Source: Ruminococcaceae bacterium UBA5406
GTDB lineage: Bacteria > Bacillota > Clostridia > Oscillospirales > Acutalibacteraceae
DNA length: 64,000 bases
Reading direction: 5' to 3'
NCBI GenBank assembly: GCA_002407675.1
Contig: DHNW01000024.1
Span: 109,457-173,456, forward strand
The notes under the pieces were generated by a model. That model was not told where the DNA came from and made no database searches. It saw nothing but the letters and a program-made list of their open reading frames with translations. The translations under genes were made by a program, and so were the position numbers. Shown one piece after another: positions 1 to 8,382 of the stretch (positions are counted from its first letter, which is position 1; every line of letters starts with the position of its first letter).

Positions 1-354
1 AAGCGCGCACAGGGGGGAGCTGTGAACTCCCGGCGGGAGGGGCACCTAATCGCTCCCCCCTGCACCCCTTGGCACCTCCCATCAGGCAACAGGGTCCCAA
101 TTGGTTTACGGGTTTTCATGGACGGACGCACCAAATTTGGCTGGGTGCGTTCGGGAGTATTTTAATTTCAGTCCCACACGGGAAAACGATCCATTTACAC
201 CATACGAAAGGGTGGGCCGAAGAAAAAGCGCTTTGCGCCCAGCACAAGGCGGCGGCCTGAGCTCTTCGCCCAAACCGCCGCTACGCAAATACAACTTACT
301 AATTTTGTTGAGTTTGTTGTTGTTTAATCAAAGGGGTCACGCTTTTCAAGATAC
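1..354. other. Gene-free window edge
   Basis: I found no convincing gene in this stretch. Short open frames occur on both strands, but they lack good ribosome sites and recognisable sequence. The segment is GC-rich and contains local inverted repeats, such as the GGCGG/CCGCC pairing around 250-285. It lies downstream of the secreted-protein gene and could hold its 3' UTR, though no strong hairpin plus T-run is visible in the minus direction. Confidence 0.4.
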
Positions 355-3300
355 TCACGCTACCGTGAGGACTGCCATACGAACACCATTGACGTAAACG
401 CCATGGCCGCCCTTGGCTGTCTTCGACGGAACCGTTACCTTGAAGTAGTAGTTGCTGCCACTGTGAGACCTAAGAGCAATTGTGCCAATCCCAGCAACCT
501 GGAATGTCGGCTGCTTTGGAGCCGTGGCCTCAAACTGATAGGAAGAACCTGCCTTGACAGTAACCTTGGAGGTATCCAACGTCACATCGCTGCTGATTAC
601 AAGAATCGCAACTTTTGTACCGCCAGCATACACACCGTAACTACCAACCTTCGCCGCTTTCACTTTGAAGAAGTACTTATTTCCGGAAGCACCCGCATAG
701 GATACCGCAGCACCTGCACTTGCAACTGCAAAGCTCGGTTTAGAACCATCTGTAGAAGTAATTGCGAACTGATAGGTCTGACCTAACTTCATAGCCTTGT
801 TGCCTGTGGTATCAGAAATGAATTTCTGAGCCGGAGTTTCAAGGGCTGTCAAATTGCATTCAGCCTCATCATAATCATCGTCTTCGTCGCCGTCTGCATC
901 AATCAGTTTAGCAACCAACGTAGCTTTATTCTCATCGGCGAAAGTCTTATCATAGTCCACGCACTTTACAGAAGCGGAACCATCTTTATTCTTTGTCAAT
1001 TCGAAAATGCCATCATTGTCTTCCAAATCCCAATCAATTGTGTAACCGGTCGGAAGAGACGTACCACCCGGATATGCTCCAGCTGTAAAGGTATCGCTGT
1101 AACCCTTTGCAATTTTGCTGGAAGTCTTGTTAATTGCAACACCAGCAAACTTCAAAGAATCGATCTTGAACGTATCGGTTGTTTTACCTTCCGATTTTAC
1201 AAGAGTATAACCAAACGGAGTAATATCATCCGTATCTACATTGTCATGAGCCGCTGTAAAGACTGTCTGACCTTTTGCCAATGTCTGATCGGAAAGCTTC
1301 AAAGTGGTATCAGCCGCACTGTTGCCAATGTAGAGGTTACCAGCTTTGACAACCATTGTGCCAGCGCCATCCAAATCCTGAACATTAACTTTACCGTCAA
1401 ACGTAACTTTGCTTTCGTCATCAATGCTGATAGCATCAATGTCGATGTCGCCAGTAACCGTTACCTTTGCATCTTCATCGTTGGTGGAAAGGGTTGCGCC
1501 TTCGCTGTCTGCATGAATCGGAGCCGGAATTGTACCCTGGAAATCATCGCATTCAACTGTGGCATCACGATAATCGAAATCGAAACCCTTTATCGAAACA
1601 TTGTCGCCTGCAAGAGTAACTGTAACATTGTTAGAAGTCGGTTTAATTGTACCGGCCGTAATCTTGGAATCCTCGGAATTAATGGTTACATTACCGTCGC
1701 ATGAAATATCACCTGTAACGATATTATACTCATCGTCCGTTGCATCCAACTCAACCGTGCCATCACAAGTAATGGAACCGGTCTTTCCGCTTTCTACCTT
1801 TACCGCAGCGGAATCTGTCTTATCATTCTCGCATTTCAGATCACCGACTGTAGCATTGGAAGTAACATTGATTGTTCCATCCTTTGTATCAATGTCCCCG
1901 GCCTTTGCGTCGTCAACATTTACATCACCGACGTCAAGGTCAATCCTGGAAACATTGCCATCGGAAACTGTCAAGGAATCAACTTTACCAGTAATCTTTG
2001 TTACATTTGCCTTATCAGCAACCGTAACCTTGCCATCGCTTGAATTTGTGTTAAAGCCATCGAAATTCACTTCATAATTTGACACGTTAATCCTATGGAC
2101 ATCACGTGTTTCGCCAACTTTAGTGTGATTATCTGACGTCAAACCGGAAGCATACAGATACGTTTTACCTTTTTCTTTGCCAAGCTTGTTAAAGACGCTC
2201 GAACCAATCTTATCGGCTGGAGTAACTTTGATTGTCTTATTAATCTTGACTTTAACCTTGACATCTTTCGTATCTTTAAACAGTTTTGAATCTTTGCCGA
2301 ATTGAGTCATCTCAGCGGTAAAAGTAATGTTACCGGAACTTGCACCATCTTTTACGCTAGCTTTGACAGCCGAATAGCCCTTGCCATCTCCACTTTCAGG
2401 AGTTGCGATCAGATCGGCTACGACTGTTCCCTTTTCGGTTGCACCATCAAAAGCCGTAACAGCCATCTTTGTTGTCGTATTGCCAGCCGTATAAACAGCC
2501 TCACCCGGGGTTACTTTCGTATCGCTTGTAGTCGCTTTTGTTACATCTGGACCAACTTTGTAATAATATTTCCATGCACCGGTAGAAGTTGCATCCGATT
2601 TAGCTGGATCATTATCAGCTACAGTGATATCAACCTTACCATCACCATCTGTGGCGGTATTTGCAGAAACCGTTGCACAATCAGCCGCTACAACTTTACC
2701 TGTTGTGGTAACCGTAATCGTAGCTGTTACAGTATCCTTCGCGGTTGTACCATCAAAATCAAAAGCAGTAACAGCGATTTTATCGTTATTAGATGCAGAA
2801 GTGGTTGACAAATCGATCCCCTCAGCCAGCGTTATTGCCGTATCGCTCGTAGTAGCTTTTGTTACAGCTGTGCCAACTTTGTAATAATACTTCCAAGCAC
2901 TCGTGCTGTTAGCATTCTCTTTAGCCGGGTCATTGGCAGCTAAAGCAACATCAAGCTTCTGAGAATTATCTGCATTCACTGTGACAGTTGCACTATCAAC
3001 ACTGGCTTCAGTAATATCCGAAGCGGAATACGTGGTTGTGCCGGCACTAACTTTTGGCGTACCATTTTCAACGCTATGAGTATAAGAAGTACTGCCATCC
3101 TTGGAACTTGCATCCCCAAGGACAATATCATTGTTGCTGCTCTTCAATGTATAATAGATGCCTGTATCAGTAGCATCTGTTACTTTGTCACTGTCTGCCA
3201 CTGTTTTGTAAGCTACCCACTTTGGAAGAGCACTTTCTTTCTGCGGCTCAGCCTTGTAAACTGTCAACAATTTAGAATCAGTGTCATCCGTGCCATTATT

Positions 3301-3930
3301 AATCTCGTGTTTTGCAGTTTTGGCATCGAAATCATCGCTTAACTCAGCGCTCTTCTTGCCCTTTGTTCTGTCTCCATCGTCTCCATCATTGACTGTCGCT
3401 TCGCCTGGAGTTACAGAAGAATCTTCTTCAGCAAGCGTAGCATCGCCAATTACCGCGCTGTCTTTATCCACAGCATGAATGGTAATATCGGTGCTTGCCT
3501 TTACCGTAATGTCATTGTCGTCGTCATCTGTGTACGTACCTTTGTACAGGACAGCGATAACTTCTTTCCCTTCGGAGCTGCTGCTTCTCAGGCTCAGCGT
3601 AACATCGCCGTCATCGCTGATATCCCATTTTACAACCCTGTCGCCGGAAACATGGGAAATGGAAGAAACTTCAATATCGGAAGCCTCCTCATGATCTTTT
3701 GTTTCAAGCGGAACACTGCCTGTGTAAATTAGGGAATCGAAATCCTTTACTTTGAGCTGATCGCCGCTTCCGCCATTTACGAGGTAGAATGTGTCCTGAT
3801 CGGGATCGTCCTTCAAAACTCCGGATACAGTCTTATGACTGCTCGCGGAAGCGAAGGTCGCCGGAAAGCTCGATACCACAAGTGCTGCTGCCAGCACGAG
3901 GGATAGAACTTTTCCTCTGATTTTGTTCAT
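355..3930 (-). CDS. Large secreted repeat-containing surface protein
   Basis: This encodes a 1191-residue protein predicted to be exported. It opens with a signal peptide: basic MNKIRGK, a hydrophobic stretch, then ASA near residue 29. The mature chain is rich in Asp, Thr, Ser and Val and lacks Cys-rich or catalytic motifs. It contains two tandem modules of about 85 residues sharing AWKYYYKVG, also visible in the DNA around 2520-2610 and 2850-2945. A long Val-Asp-Gly-rich region (about 640-890) suggests a beta-helix or beta-solenoid. Two C-terminal modules end in GVYAGGTKVAILVIS and GVYVNGVRMAVLTVA. No LPXTG or SLH anchor was seen. The start is supported by AAGGAGG nine bases upstream. A shorter relative lies at 53537-55381. 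Role is inferred: cell-surface or S-layer-like; no enzymatic function can be assigned. Confidence 0.85.
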   Translation of the reverse strand: MNKIRGKVLSLVLAAALVVSSFPATFASASSHKTVSGVLKDDPDQDTFYLVNGGSGDQLKVKDFDSLIYTGSVPLETKDHEEASDIEVSSISHVSGDRVVKWDISDDGDVTLSLRSSSSEGKEVIAVLYKGTYTDDDDNDITVKASTDITIHAVDKDSAVIGDATLAEEDSSVTPGEATVNDGDDGDRTKGKKSAELSDDFDAKTAKHEINNGTDDTDSKLLTVYKAEPQKESALPKWVAYKTVADSDKVTDATDTGIYYTLKSSNNDIVLGDASSKDGSTSYTHSVENGTPKVSAGTTTYSASDITEASVDSATVTVNADNSQKLDVALAANDPAKENANSTSAWKYYYKVGTAVTKATTSDTAITLAEGIDLSTTSASNNDKIAVTAFDFDGTTAKDTVTATITVTTTGKVVAADCATVSANTATDGDGKVDITVADNDPAKSDATSTGAWKYYYKVGPDVTKATTSDTKVTPGEAVYTAGNTTTKMAVTAFDGATEKGTVVADLIATPESGDGKGYSAVKASVKDGASSGNITFTAEMTQFGKDSKLFKDTKDVKVKVKINKTIKVTPADKIGSSVFNKLGKEKGKTYLYASGLTSDNHTKVGETRDVHRINVSNYEVNFDGFNTNSSDGKVTVADKANVTKITGKVDSLTVSDGNVSRIDLDVGDVNVDDAKAGDIDTKDGTINVTSNATVGDLKCENDKTDSAAVKVESGKTGSITCDGTVELDATDDEYNIVTGDISCDGNVTINSEDSKITAGTIKPTSNNVTVTLAGDNVSIKGFDFDYRDATVECDDFQGTIPAPIHADSEGATLSTNDEDAKVTVTGDIDIDAISIDDESKVTFDGKVNVQDLDGAGTMVVKAGNLYIGNSAADTTLKLSDQTLAKGQTVFTAAHDNVDTDDITPFGYTLVKSEGKTTDTFKIDSLKFAGVAINKTSSKIAKGYSDTFTAGAYPGGTSLPTGYTIDWDLEDNDGIFELTKNKDGSASVKCVDYDKTFADENKATLVAKLIDADGDEDDDYDEAECNLTALETPAQKFISDTTGNKAMKLGQTYQFAITSTDGSKPSFAVASAGAAVSYAGASGNKYFFKVKAAKVGSYGVYAGGTKVAILVISSDVTLDTSKVTVKAGSSYQFEATAPKQPTFQVAGIGTIALRSHSGSNYYFKVTVPSKTAKGGHGVYVNGVRMAVLTVA
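2520..2945 (-). repeat. Diverged tandem repeat inside the surface-protein gene
   Basis: Two segments, about 2520-2610 and 2850-2945, share long near-identical DNA stretches such as CCAACTTTGTAATAATA. They encode the two AWKYYYKVG modules. They are in-gene duplicated domains, diverged mainly at silent or conservative positions. Confidence 0.7.
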
Positions 3931-4421
3931 CCTTTTTGTCCTCCTTAAAAATAGTCGTTGTGCATTTGCGTGTGCCTATTGGAATTTAACATACATGTAC
4001 GTCATGGGTGTTAAAGAATCCCCTGACTGTTTGGCCCAAACCCCTCCGCTTTTACCCCCTTCCGGCTCGCACAGAGTCAAAAGCAGAGGGCACAGAGCCA
4101 TCCATATGTTTAATTGGATTATAAGATATTTAGCATATAATGTCAAGTACAAAATGGATATAAATTTTTATAAATTTTGCAGAATCAATACGGAAATTAC
4201 AGGTGCAAAGCCAAATATCCCATTTTCCCCGGAAGAAAAAGGCAGCCCGGCCGCCCTTCCCCGAAATCACCTCCGGCACGGCTCCCATTGTACCATATAT
4301 CACCGGGAAATGCTACATAAATCAGGATGAAATTTTTACCTGATTCTAGACATTGCGGACATCCCGCGCCACCGATCCCATAAATACGCAGAAGAAGCAG
4401 GAATTAGAACCGGGAAGGGAA
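3931..4421. other. Intergenic leader region of the surface-protein gene
   Basis: About 490 bases hold no credible gene. The minus-strand promoter at 4118-4146 implies a leader of roughly 180 nt before the surface-protein start at 3930. The part next to the MBL gene (about 4230-4421) shows no clear terminator. Confidence 0.6.
4118..4146 (-). promoter_or_regulatory. Consensus sigma-A promoter for the surface protein
   Basis: On the minus strand TTGACA (4141-4146) and TATAAT (4118-4123) are separated by exactly 17 bases. Both hexamers match consensus perfectly, suggesting strong expression of the downstream secreted protein. Transcription would start near 4111, giving a long untranslated leader. 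Confidence 0.85.
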
Positions 4422-5690
4422 TCAGCCGCAGAAGCAGCCGCGCACGCCCAGCGGGGTAAGCACGCGCACGCCGCACGGGGGAGAACCGCGCCCGGAAGAA
4501 GCAAACGGGCAGGCAACCGCCAGAGCGGGGCGGGAAAGGCTGTAACAGACCTTCAGGCGGCTGCAGCACCCGCCCGACTGGAACGCCGCACAGGAGGCGC
4601 AGGACGTGCAGTGGCACACGCCCGGCATGGCGGCGTAAGCCGGGGAAACGGCGCCCGCGGAACCGGAAGCGCCGGAGCTTATGAGAATATGGTCGGCGGC
4701 AAGGGAGCCGAGAACGGGCGAAAAGGAGCTTTGGGAACCGTGGTGGGGAGCTTTGAGGCAGAAATACCCCTCGCGGAGGGACGGGGCCACGGCGGCGATT
4801 GTCTCGGGCGGGGCGTCGCCGGTCATAAGGATATCGTGCGGAGAAAGGCGCCCCCGGCGGTTCTGGAACACAACCGAAGCGGCGTTGAGCGCCTGCGAAT
4901 AAAGGCGCTGAACCCCCGAAGACGAGAGGAAACCCGCGGCACGCCCCGCAAACGGCAGAAGGCGCAGCGACGGCACCAGCCCCCCCATGCGCGCCAAAAG
5001 CCCCGAAGCCGCCGACACCCCCGGCCCCGAAACCGGCGAAGACGCGCAGAAAGACCGGTACTGCGCGCAGAAAGCCTGCCGGAGGTTTAAAAACTCCCGC
5101 GCGCACGGCGGCAGAACCGGCGAGGACATGAGGGCATCCAGACGATCCACCGCGGCGGCAAACTCCGGCGCAAACGGAAAATCTTCTTCCGGAGGCCAGA
5201 GAACCTCATACTCCGCGCCGCCAAACGGAAAAACATCCCCCGCGCGCACCGGGAAAACACGCTCCGCGCCCGCGCGCCGCACCGCACGCCGGAACAGCCG
5301 CAGAACCCCCGTATTCACCTGCGAATACTCGGTCGCACGGCTTAAAAATACATAGACGTACAGCGCAAATTCCAGCAAAAGAGGCCGCCCCCCTCCGCCG
5401 ACCGGCGACACCGGCAGAAAAAGACGGTCAAAATACAGCGGGTCCGACCGCAGAATATGCCACAGGCCGCAGATATGATCCCGGTGGCAGTGCGTGAGCA
5501 GAAACGAGCGGCGGCGCGCCCCCGCATACAGCGGCATGAGCGAGCCGCGCACATAATCGAAAAAATTCACGTTCCCCGCGCGGATGATCCGGCTGGAACT
5601 GCCGCAGTCCACCATAAGGATCTCGCCGCCCGAATCCAGCACAATGCACTCGCCGCGCTCTACGTCGTGCAGGTCTATCCGGAAGCTCAC
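4422..5690 (-). CDS. MBL-fold metallohydrolase with Cys-rich tail
   Basis: A 422-residue metallo-beta-lactamase-fold protein related to the hydrolase domain of ComEC-like proteins. The metal site appears as HCHRDH (67-72), a GD pair near 291 and HHGS (316-319). The protein has no signal peptide or membrane segment and should be cytosolic. Its last 65 residues hold about eleven cysteines (first C359, C361, C364, C367, then CC at 375-376), which could bind a second metal. The GTG start overlaps the stop of the upstream MORN gene (GTGA), so the two are translationally coupled. GC content and arginine use are higher than in neighbouring genes. The substrate is unknown; phosphodiesterase or nuclease activity is possible from the family but not shown. 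Confidence 0.8.
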   Translation of the reverse strand: MSFRIDLHDVERGECIVLDSGGEILMVDCGSSSRIIRAGNVNFFDYVRGSLMPLYAGARRRSFLLTHCHRDHICGLWHILRSDPLYFDRLFLPVSPVGGGGRPLLLEFALYVYVFLSRATEYSQVNTGVLRLFRRAVRRAGAERVFPVRAGDVFPFGGAEYEVLWPPEEDFPFAPEFAAAVDRLDALMSSPVLPPCAREFLNLRQAFCAQYRSFCASSPVSGPGVSAASGLLARMGGLVPSLRLLPFAGRAAGFLSSSGVQRLYSQALNAASVVFQNRRGRLSPHDILMTGDAPPETIAAVAPSLREGYFCLKAPHHGSQSSFSPVLGSLAADHILISSGASGSAGAVSPAYAAMPGVCHCTSCASCAAFQSGGCCSRLKVCYSLSRPALAVACPFASSGRGSPPCGVRVLTPLGVRGCFCG

Positions 5691-7177
5691 GCGCCGCCCT
5701 CCTGCTCCTCAGGGCAGAACTGATCCTGCCGCCAGACGCCCGAACGCACCGCCCGGCCCCCGCGGTACTCGGTTCCGCCGCCGTCGCGCATGCCGTCTTT
5801 CCAGCCGCCCGTATATAATAGGTTTCCCTCCATATCAAACGCCGAACCGTACCCCGTGGCTACGCCGTCTTTCCAGTGGCCGACAAAAATTGAGCCGTCT
5901 TCCGAACCAAACGCCACACCCATGCCGTGCCGCAGGTTCCGCCGCCATCCGCCCGCATAGCAGAGTCTGCCCGACTTATAATAGTATACGCCGAAGCCCT
6001 CGCGCTGGTCTTTGCGGTACCCGCCTTCATACGCGGTATGCCCATCGGCCATCTGCGTGCGCCCCTGCCCTTCCCGCAGGCCGTCCAGCAGCCTGCCGAA
6101 ATACAGGTAGCTCTCCATAGAGCTGACAACAATCCGCTGCGCCGGTATCATCCCCGCTACCGGCACCGGCACTGCCGCCGGCACAGCCGCCGGCACAGCC
6201 GCCGGCACAGCCGGATCCGATTTTCCGGAGACAGGCTCCGGAAAATGCGCGGCCGGGGGCGCGGAGGAAGCGCCCGCAACCTGCACGCCGCCCGACAAAC
6301 CCTTGCGCGCGACGGCGTACTTTCTGCTGCCATCCTGCGGGGCGCTGAAAAGCTCATGGTCGGCAAAATATTCCCGTTTTGCAGACACCGGAACAGACGC
6401 AGGCACAGCCGCCGGCACTGCCGGTTTTACTTTTCCGGACACGGGCGCTTCCTTCTTTTTATGTACGGGCGCAACCGGGGCGGCGCCGTCGTTGGGGATC
6501 ACGCGGAAATCCAGCTTTTCATCCGGCCCGTCCGGCCACTCCGGAATCAGTGAATCCTTGCCGTCTTTCAGGCGCCGGAGCAGGGACAGGCGGAGCTTCC
6601 GCTCCTCTGCCGGGCAGAAACAGAACATCCCCGCGTCCGTCCGCGCGCAGACGCGGGGCTCGCCCGCCCGGCCGTCCACATAGCTCTGCGCCGCGGAGCC
6701 GGGCTCCATCGGGCAGGGCAGCAGAAGGGTGCGGGTGTATTCCCCGGAACCGGGGTCGCACTCCAGAAGGGACAAATTCTCCCCCTCCGGCCGCAGAAGC
6801 GCCGCCGGGCGCGCAGGGCCGCCGCTGTAATACGCGGTCTGAATCCAATGCAGACCCGCGTCATAGGAGGCCGCGGACAGGAGATCCCCCGCCGGGCTGT
6901 GCGACATCAGCCGGAATTTTCCGCCCGGAATGGCAAAAGCCTCCTGCAAAACCTGCCGGCCGCACTTCTTCTTCCAGCGGAAACAGCCCGGCGCAAACCG
7001 GTAGCGCACACAGACCTCAAGGCCGCTTTCCACCGCGCGGACATTCCCCCGGACGGCCCGCCCTTCCGCAAAATATTTGCGGCGCGCGTAATCCAGCAGG
7101 GACGCGCCGTCCCCGCCGCCGTCAAACGGCCTGCATCGGACCGTATAGAATTCCATGCGCCTGTTCGGTTCAGGCAT
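5687..7177 (-). CDS. MORN-repeat protein with Pro-Ala-Val linker
   Basis: A 496-residue protein in three parts. Residues 1 to about 225 form an unrecognised domain. Residues about 230-345 are a low-complexity linker rich in PAVPAAVP. Residues about 359-483 contain five or so MORN-type repeats with the YxGGxxxGxxxGxG pattern (YEGGYRKDQREGFG, YAGGWRRNLRHGMG, YTGGWKDGMRDGGG). MORN repeats usually bind lipids or proteins as a scaffold. No signal peptide is present. The start follows AAGGGG, and a TTGACA-17-TACTAT promoter lies upstream at 7287-7315. The gene overlaps the downstream MBL hydrolase by four bases, so both probably act in one process. The function of the pair is not known to me. Confidence 0.8.
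   Translation of the reverse strand: MPEPNRRMEFYTVRCRPFDGGGDGASLLDYARRKYFAEGRAVRGNVRAVESGLEVCVRYRFAPGCFRWKKKCGRQVLQEAFAIPGGKFRLMSHSPAGDLLSAASYDAGLHWIQTAYYSGGPARPAALLRPEGENLSLLECDPGSGEYTRTLLLPCPMEPGSAAQSYVDGRAGEPRVCARTDAGMFCFCPAEERKLRLSLLRRLKDGKDSLIPEWPDGPDEKLDFRVIPNDGAAPVAPVHKKKEAPVSGKVKPAVPAAVPASVPVSAKREYFADHELFSAPQDGSRKYAVARKGLSGGVQVAGASSAPPAAHFPEPVSGKSDPAVPAAVPAAVPAAVPVPVAGMIPAQRIVVSSMESYLYFGRLLDGLREGQGRTQMADGHTAYEGGYRKDQREGFGVYYYKSGRLCYAGGWRRNLRHGMGVAFGSEDGSIFVGHWKDGVATGYGSAFDMEGNLLYTGGWKDGMRDGGGTEYRGGRAVRSGVWRQDQFCPEEQEGGA
6174..6213. repeat. 12-bp tandem repeat in the MORN gene linker
   Basis: Three consecutive copies of GCCGCCGGCACA (6174, 6186, 6198) encode the alternating Ala-Val-Pro linker on the minus strand. 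A related copy lies near 6400-6420. Such perfect short repeats can expand or contract by slippage while keeping frame, since the unit is a multiple of three. Confidence 0.8.
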
Positions 7178-7286
7178 AGCTCCAGCCCCTTTTCAAAATC
7201 CGGTATTAAAATCCATCATTCCGCAAAGAATAAAGTGTCCTTTTATCTCTATCCCTTCCGTTTCCGACTATTATCTACTATTATCT

Positions 7287-7315
7287 ATAGTAATAAAAGT
7301 AATCCGTTTTGTCAA
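7287..7315 (-). promoter_or_regulatory. Promoter for the MORN-MBL operon
   Basis: Minus-strand TTGACA (7310-7315) and TACTAT (7287-7292) are spaced by 17 bases. Just downstream lies an AT-rich direct repeat of about ten bases (ACTATTATCT repeated near 7267-7288), which could be regulatory. Confidence 0.7.
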
Positions 7316-7398
7316 ATATTGCAAGGAATATAAAAAAACTGCGGCGGAAAATGAAAAATCCGGGCCGCAGAAGCGAAAAAATGTGGTAAAATAAAGAG

Positions 7399-7427
7399 AA
7401 AAAAAAGAGGCGGAAAACTTCCGCCTC
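7399..7427 (-). terminator. Rho-independent terminator after the small glycine-rich gene
   Basis: On the minus strand a stem of GAGGCGGAA pairing with TTCCGCCTC is followed by eight T residues. It lies immediately after the stop of the 58-residue gene. Confidence 0.85.
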
Positions 7428-7436
7428 CCGCCGGCT

Positions 7437-7613
7437 CTACCGGAACATGTCCTGCACGTTGTCCAGGAGCTCGCCGACATTGCGCATCGTGCGGCCGGCG
7501 CGGTGCTTAAAGCTGCGCCCCTGCCGCATCCGGCTTCCGATTGCCGCGATAGCTACGCCTGCGGCGATCCCGGCCCCGACGCCTTTTGCAAAACCCATTG
7601 CCTGCTGACGCAT
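7437..7613 (-). CDS. Small glycine-rich protein, possible membrane-associated
   Basis: A 58-residue product. A Gly/Ala-rich hydrophobic segment (FAKGVGAGIAAGVAIAAIGS, residues about 8-27) is followed by a basic stretch (RMRQGRSFKHRAGR) and a short amphipathic tail. The pattern resembles YtxH-like or glycine-zipper small proteins, but I cannot name it. The start at 7613 is chosen over one 20 codons upstream because GGAGG sits nine bases before it. It is flanked by its own terminator. Function unknown; membrane association is inferred. Confidence 0.7.
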   Translation of the reverse strand: MRQQAMGFAKGVGAGIAAGVAIAAIGSRMRQGRSFKHRAGRTMRNVGELLDNVQDMFR

Positions 7614-7747
7614 GTTATAAAACCTCCATATACAGTTAATTAAGCTGATGATGAAATCAATCCCTTTCATCATTCTGCCCCTTTCCCGGTGAAATATTGT
7701 AGTGAATTGCTGGAAGACCCGCGGTAAAATTTTAAAGGAGAACTTTC

Positions 7748-8248
7748 ATGGCTGTTTTGAATATTGTACTGGTAGAACCCGAAATCCCGCAGAACACCGG
7801 AAATATCGCGCGCACCTGCGCCGCCACCGGCGCAAAGCTGCACCTTGTGCGCCCGCTGGGATTTTCTGTGGACGACAAAAGGCTGAAACGCGCCGGGCTG
7901 GATTACTGGCATCTGCTGGATATCACCTATTACGACAGTCTTTCCGATTTTTTCGCCCGGAACCAAGGAAATTTTTACTATTTTTCAACAAAAGGCCGAA
8001 ACATCTACTCCGACCTGCGCTACCCGGACGGCTGCTACCTGCTGTTCGGAAAGGAAACCGCCGGCCTGCCGGAAAAACTGCTGCACGACAACCCGGAAAC
8101 CTGCGTGCGCATTCCCATGCTGAACGATCCCGGCGCGCGCAGCCTGAACCTTTCTAATTCCGTCGCCGTGGGAGTCTACGAAGTGCTTCGGCAGTGGAAT
8201 TTTCCCGGCCTGCTGTGCCAGGGGCAGCTGAGGCAGTACCGGTGGTGA
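7748..8248 (+). CDS. trmL: tRNA (cytidine(34)-2'-O)-methyltransferase
   Basis: A 166-residue SPOUT-class methyltransferase of the TrmL/CspR type, which 2'-O-methylates the wobble nucleotide of leucine tRNAs using S-adenosylmethionine. Characteristic motifs are the N-terminal VEPEIPQNTGNIAR, the central LLFGKETAGLP and the C-terminal RSLNLSNSVAVGVYE that builds the knotted cofactor site. Length is standard for TrmL. AAAGGAG precedes the ATG. It stands upstream of the glycolytic genes but has a separate start region; no shared promoter is evident. Confidence 0.95.
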   Translation: MAVLNIVLVEPEIPQNTGNIARTCAATGAKLHLVRPLGFSVDDKRLKRAGLDYWHLLDITYYDSLSDFFARNQGNFYYFSTKGRNIYSDLRYPDGCYLLFGKETAGLPEKLLHDNPETCVRIPMLNDPGARSLNLSNSVAVGVYEVLRQWNFPGLLCQGQLRQYRW

Positions 8249-8298
8249 TTTTTTACGGCAAAATTTTCCGGGTACGGTAAAAAGCGGAGGGAGACGGC

Positions 8299-8327
8299 TT
8301 GAAAAAACGCGGTAACCGTTGTATAAT
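8299..8327 (+). promoter_or_regulatory. Promoter of the pgk-tpiA-gpmI operon
   Basis: TTGAAA (8299-8304) and TATAAT (8322-8327) are spaced by 17 bases, about 55 bases before the pgk start. Transcription should begin close to 8334, inside the Rex-like palindrome. Confidence 0.8.
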
Positions 8328-8332
8328 CGAGA

Positions 8333-8350
8333 TTGTTATAAAGTAAACAA
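8333..8350 (+). promoter_or_regulatory. Rex-like operator at the pgk promoter
   Basis: TTGTTATAAAGTAAACAA matches the Rex consensus TTGTTAA-N4-TTAACAA at 12 of 14 defined positions. It covers the predicted start point just after the -10 element, where a bound repressor would block transcription. A rex gene lies in this window at 31857-32492. Binding is inferred. Confidence 0.6.
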
Positions 8351-8382
8351 AGATAATATTTAATGGAAAAGGAGAGGGTGGC

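Noticed and set aside
4336..5106. 256-residue minus-strand frame
   Set aside because: Overlaps the MBL gene in another frame, is extremely Ala/Arg/Gly-rich and shows no motif; a GC-rich shadow.
5584..7179. Several plus-strand frames opposite the MORN gene
   Set aside because: Antisense frames kept open by high GC; no ribosome sites and Arg/Pro-rich nonsense composition.
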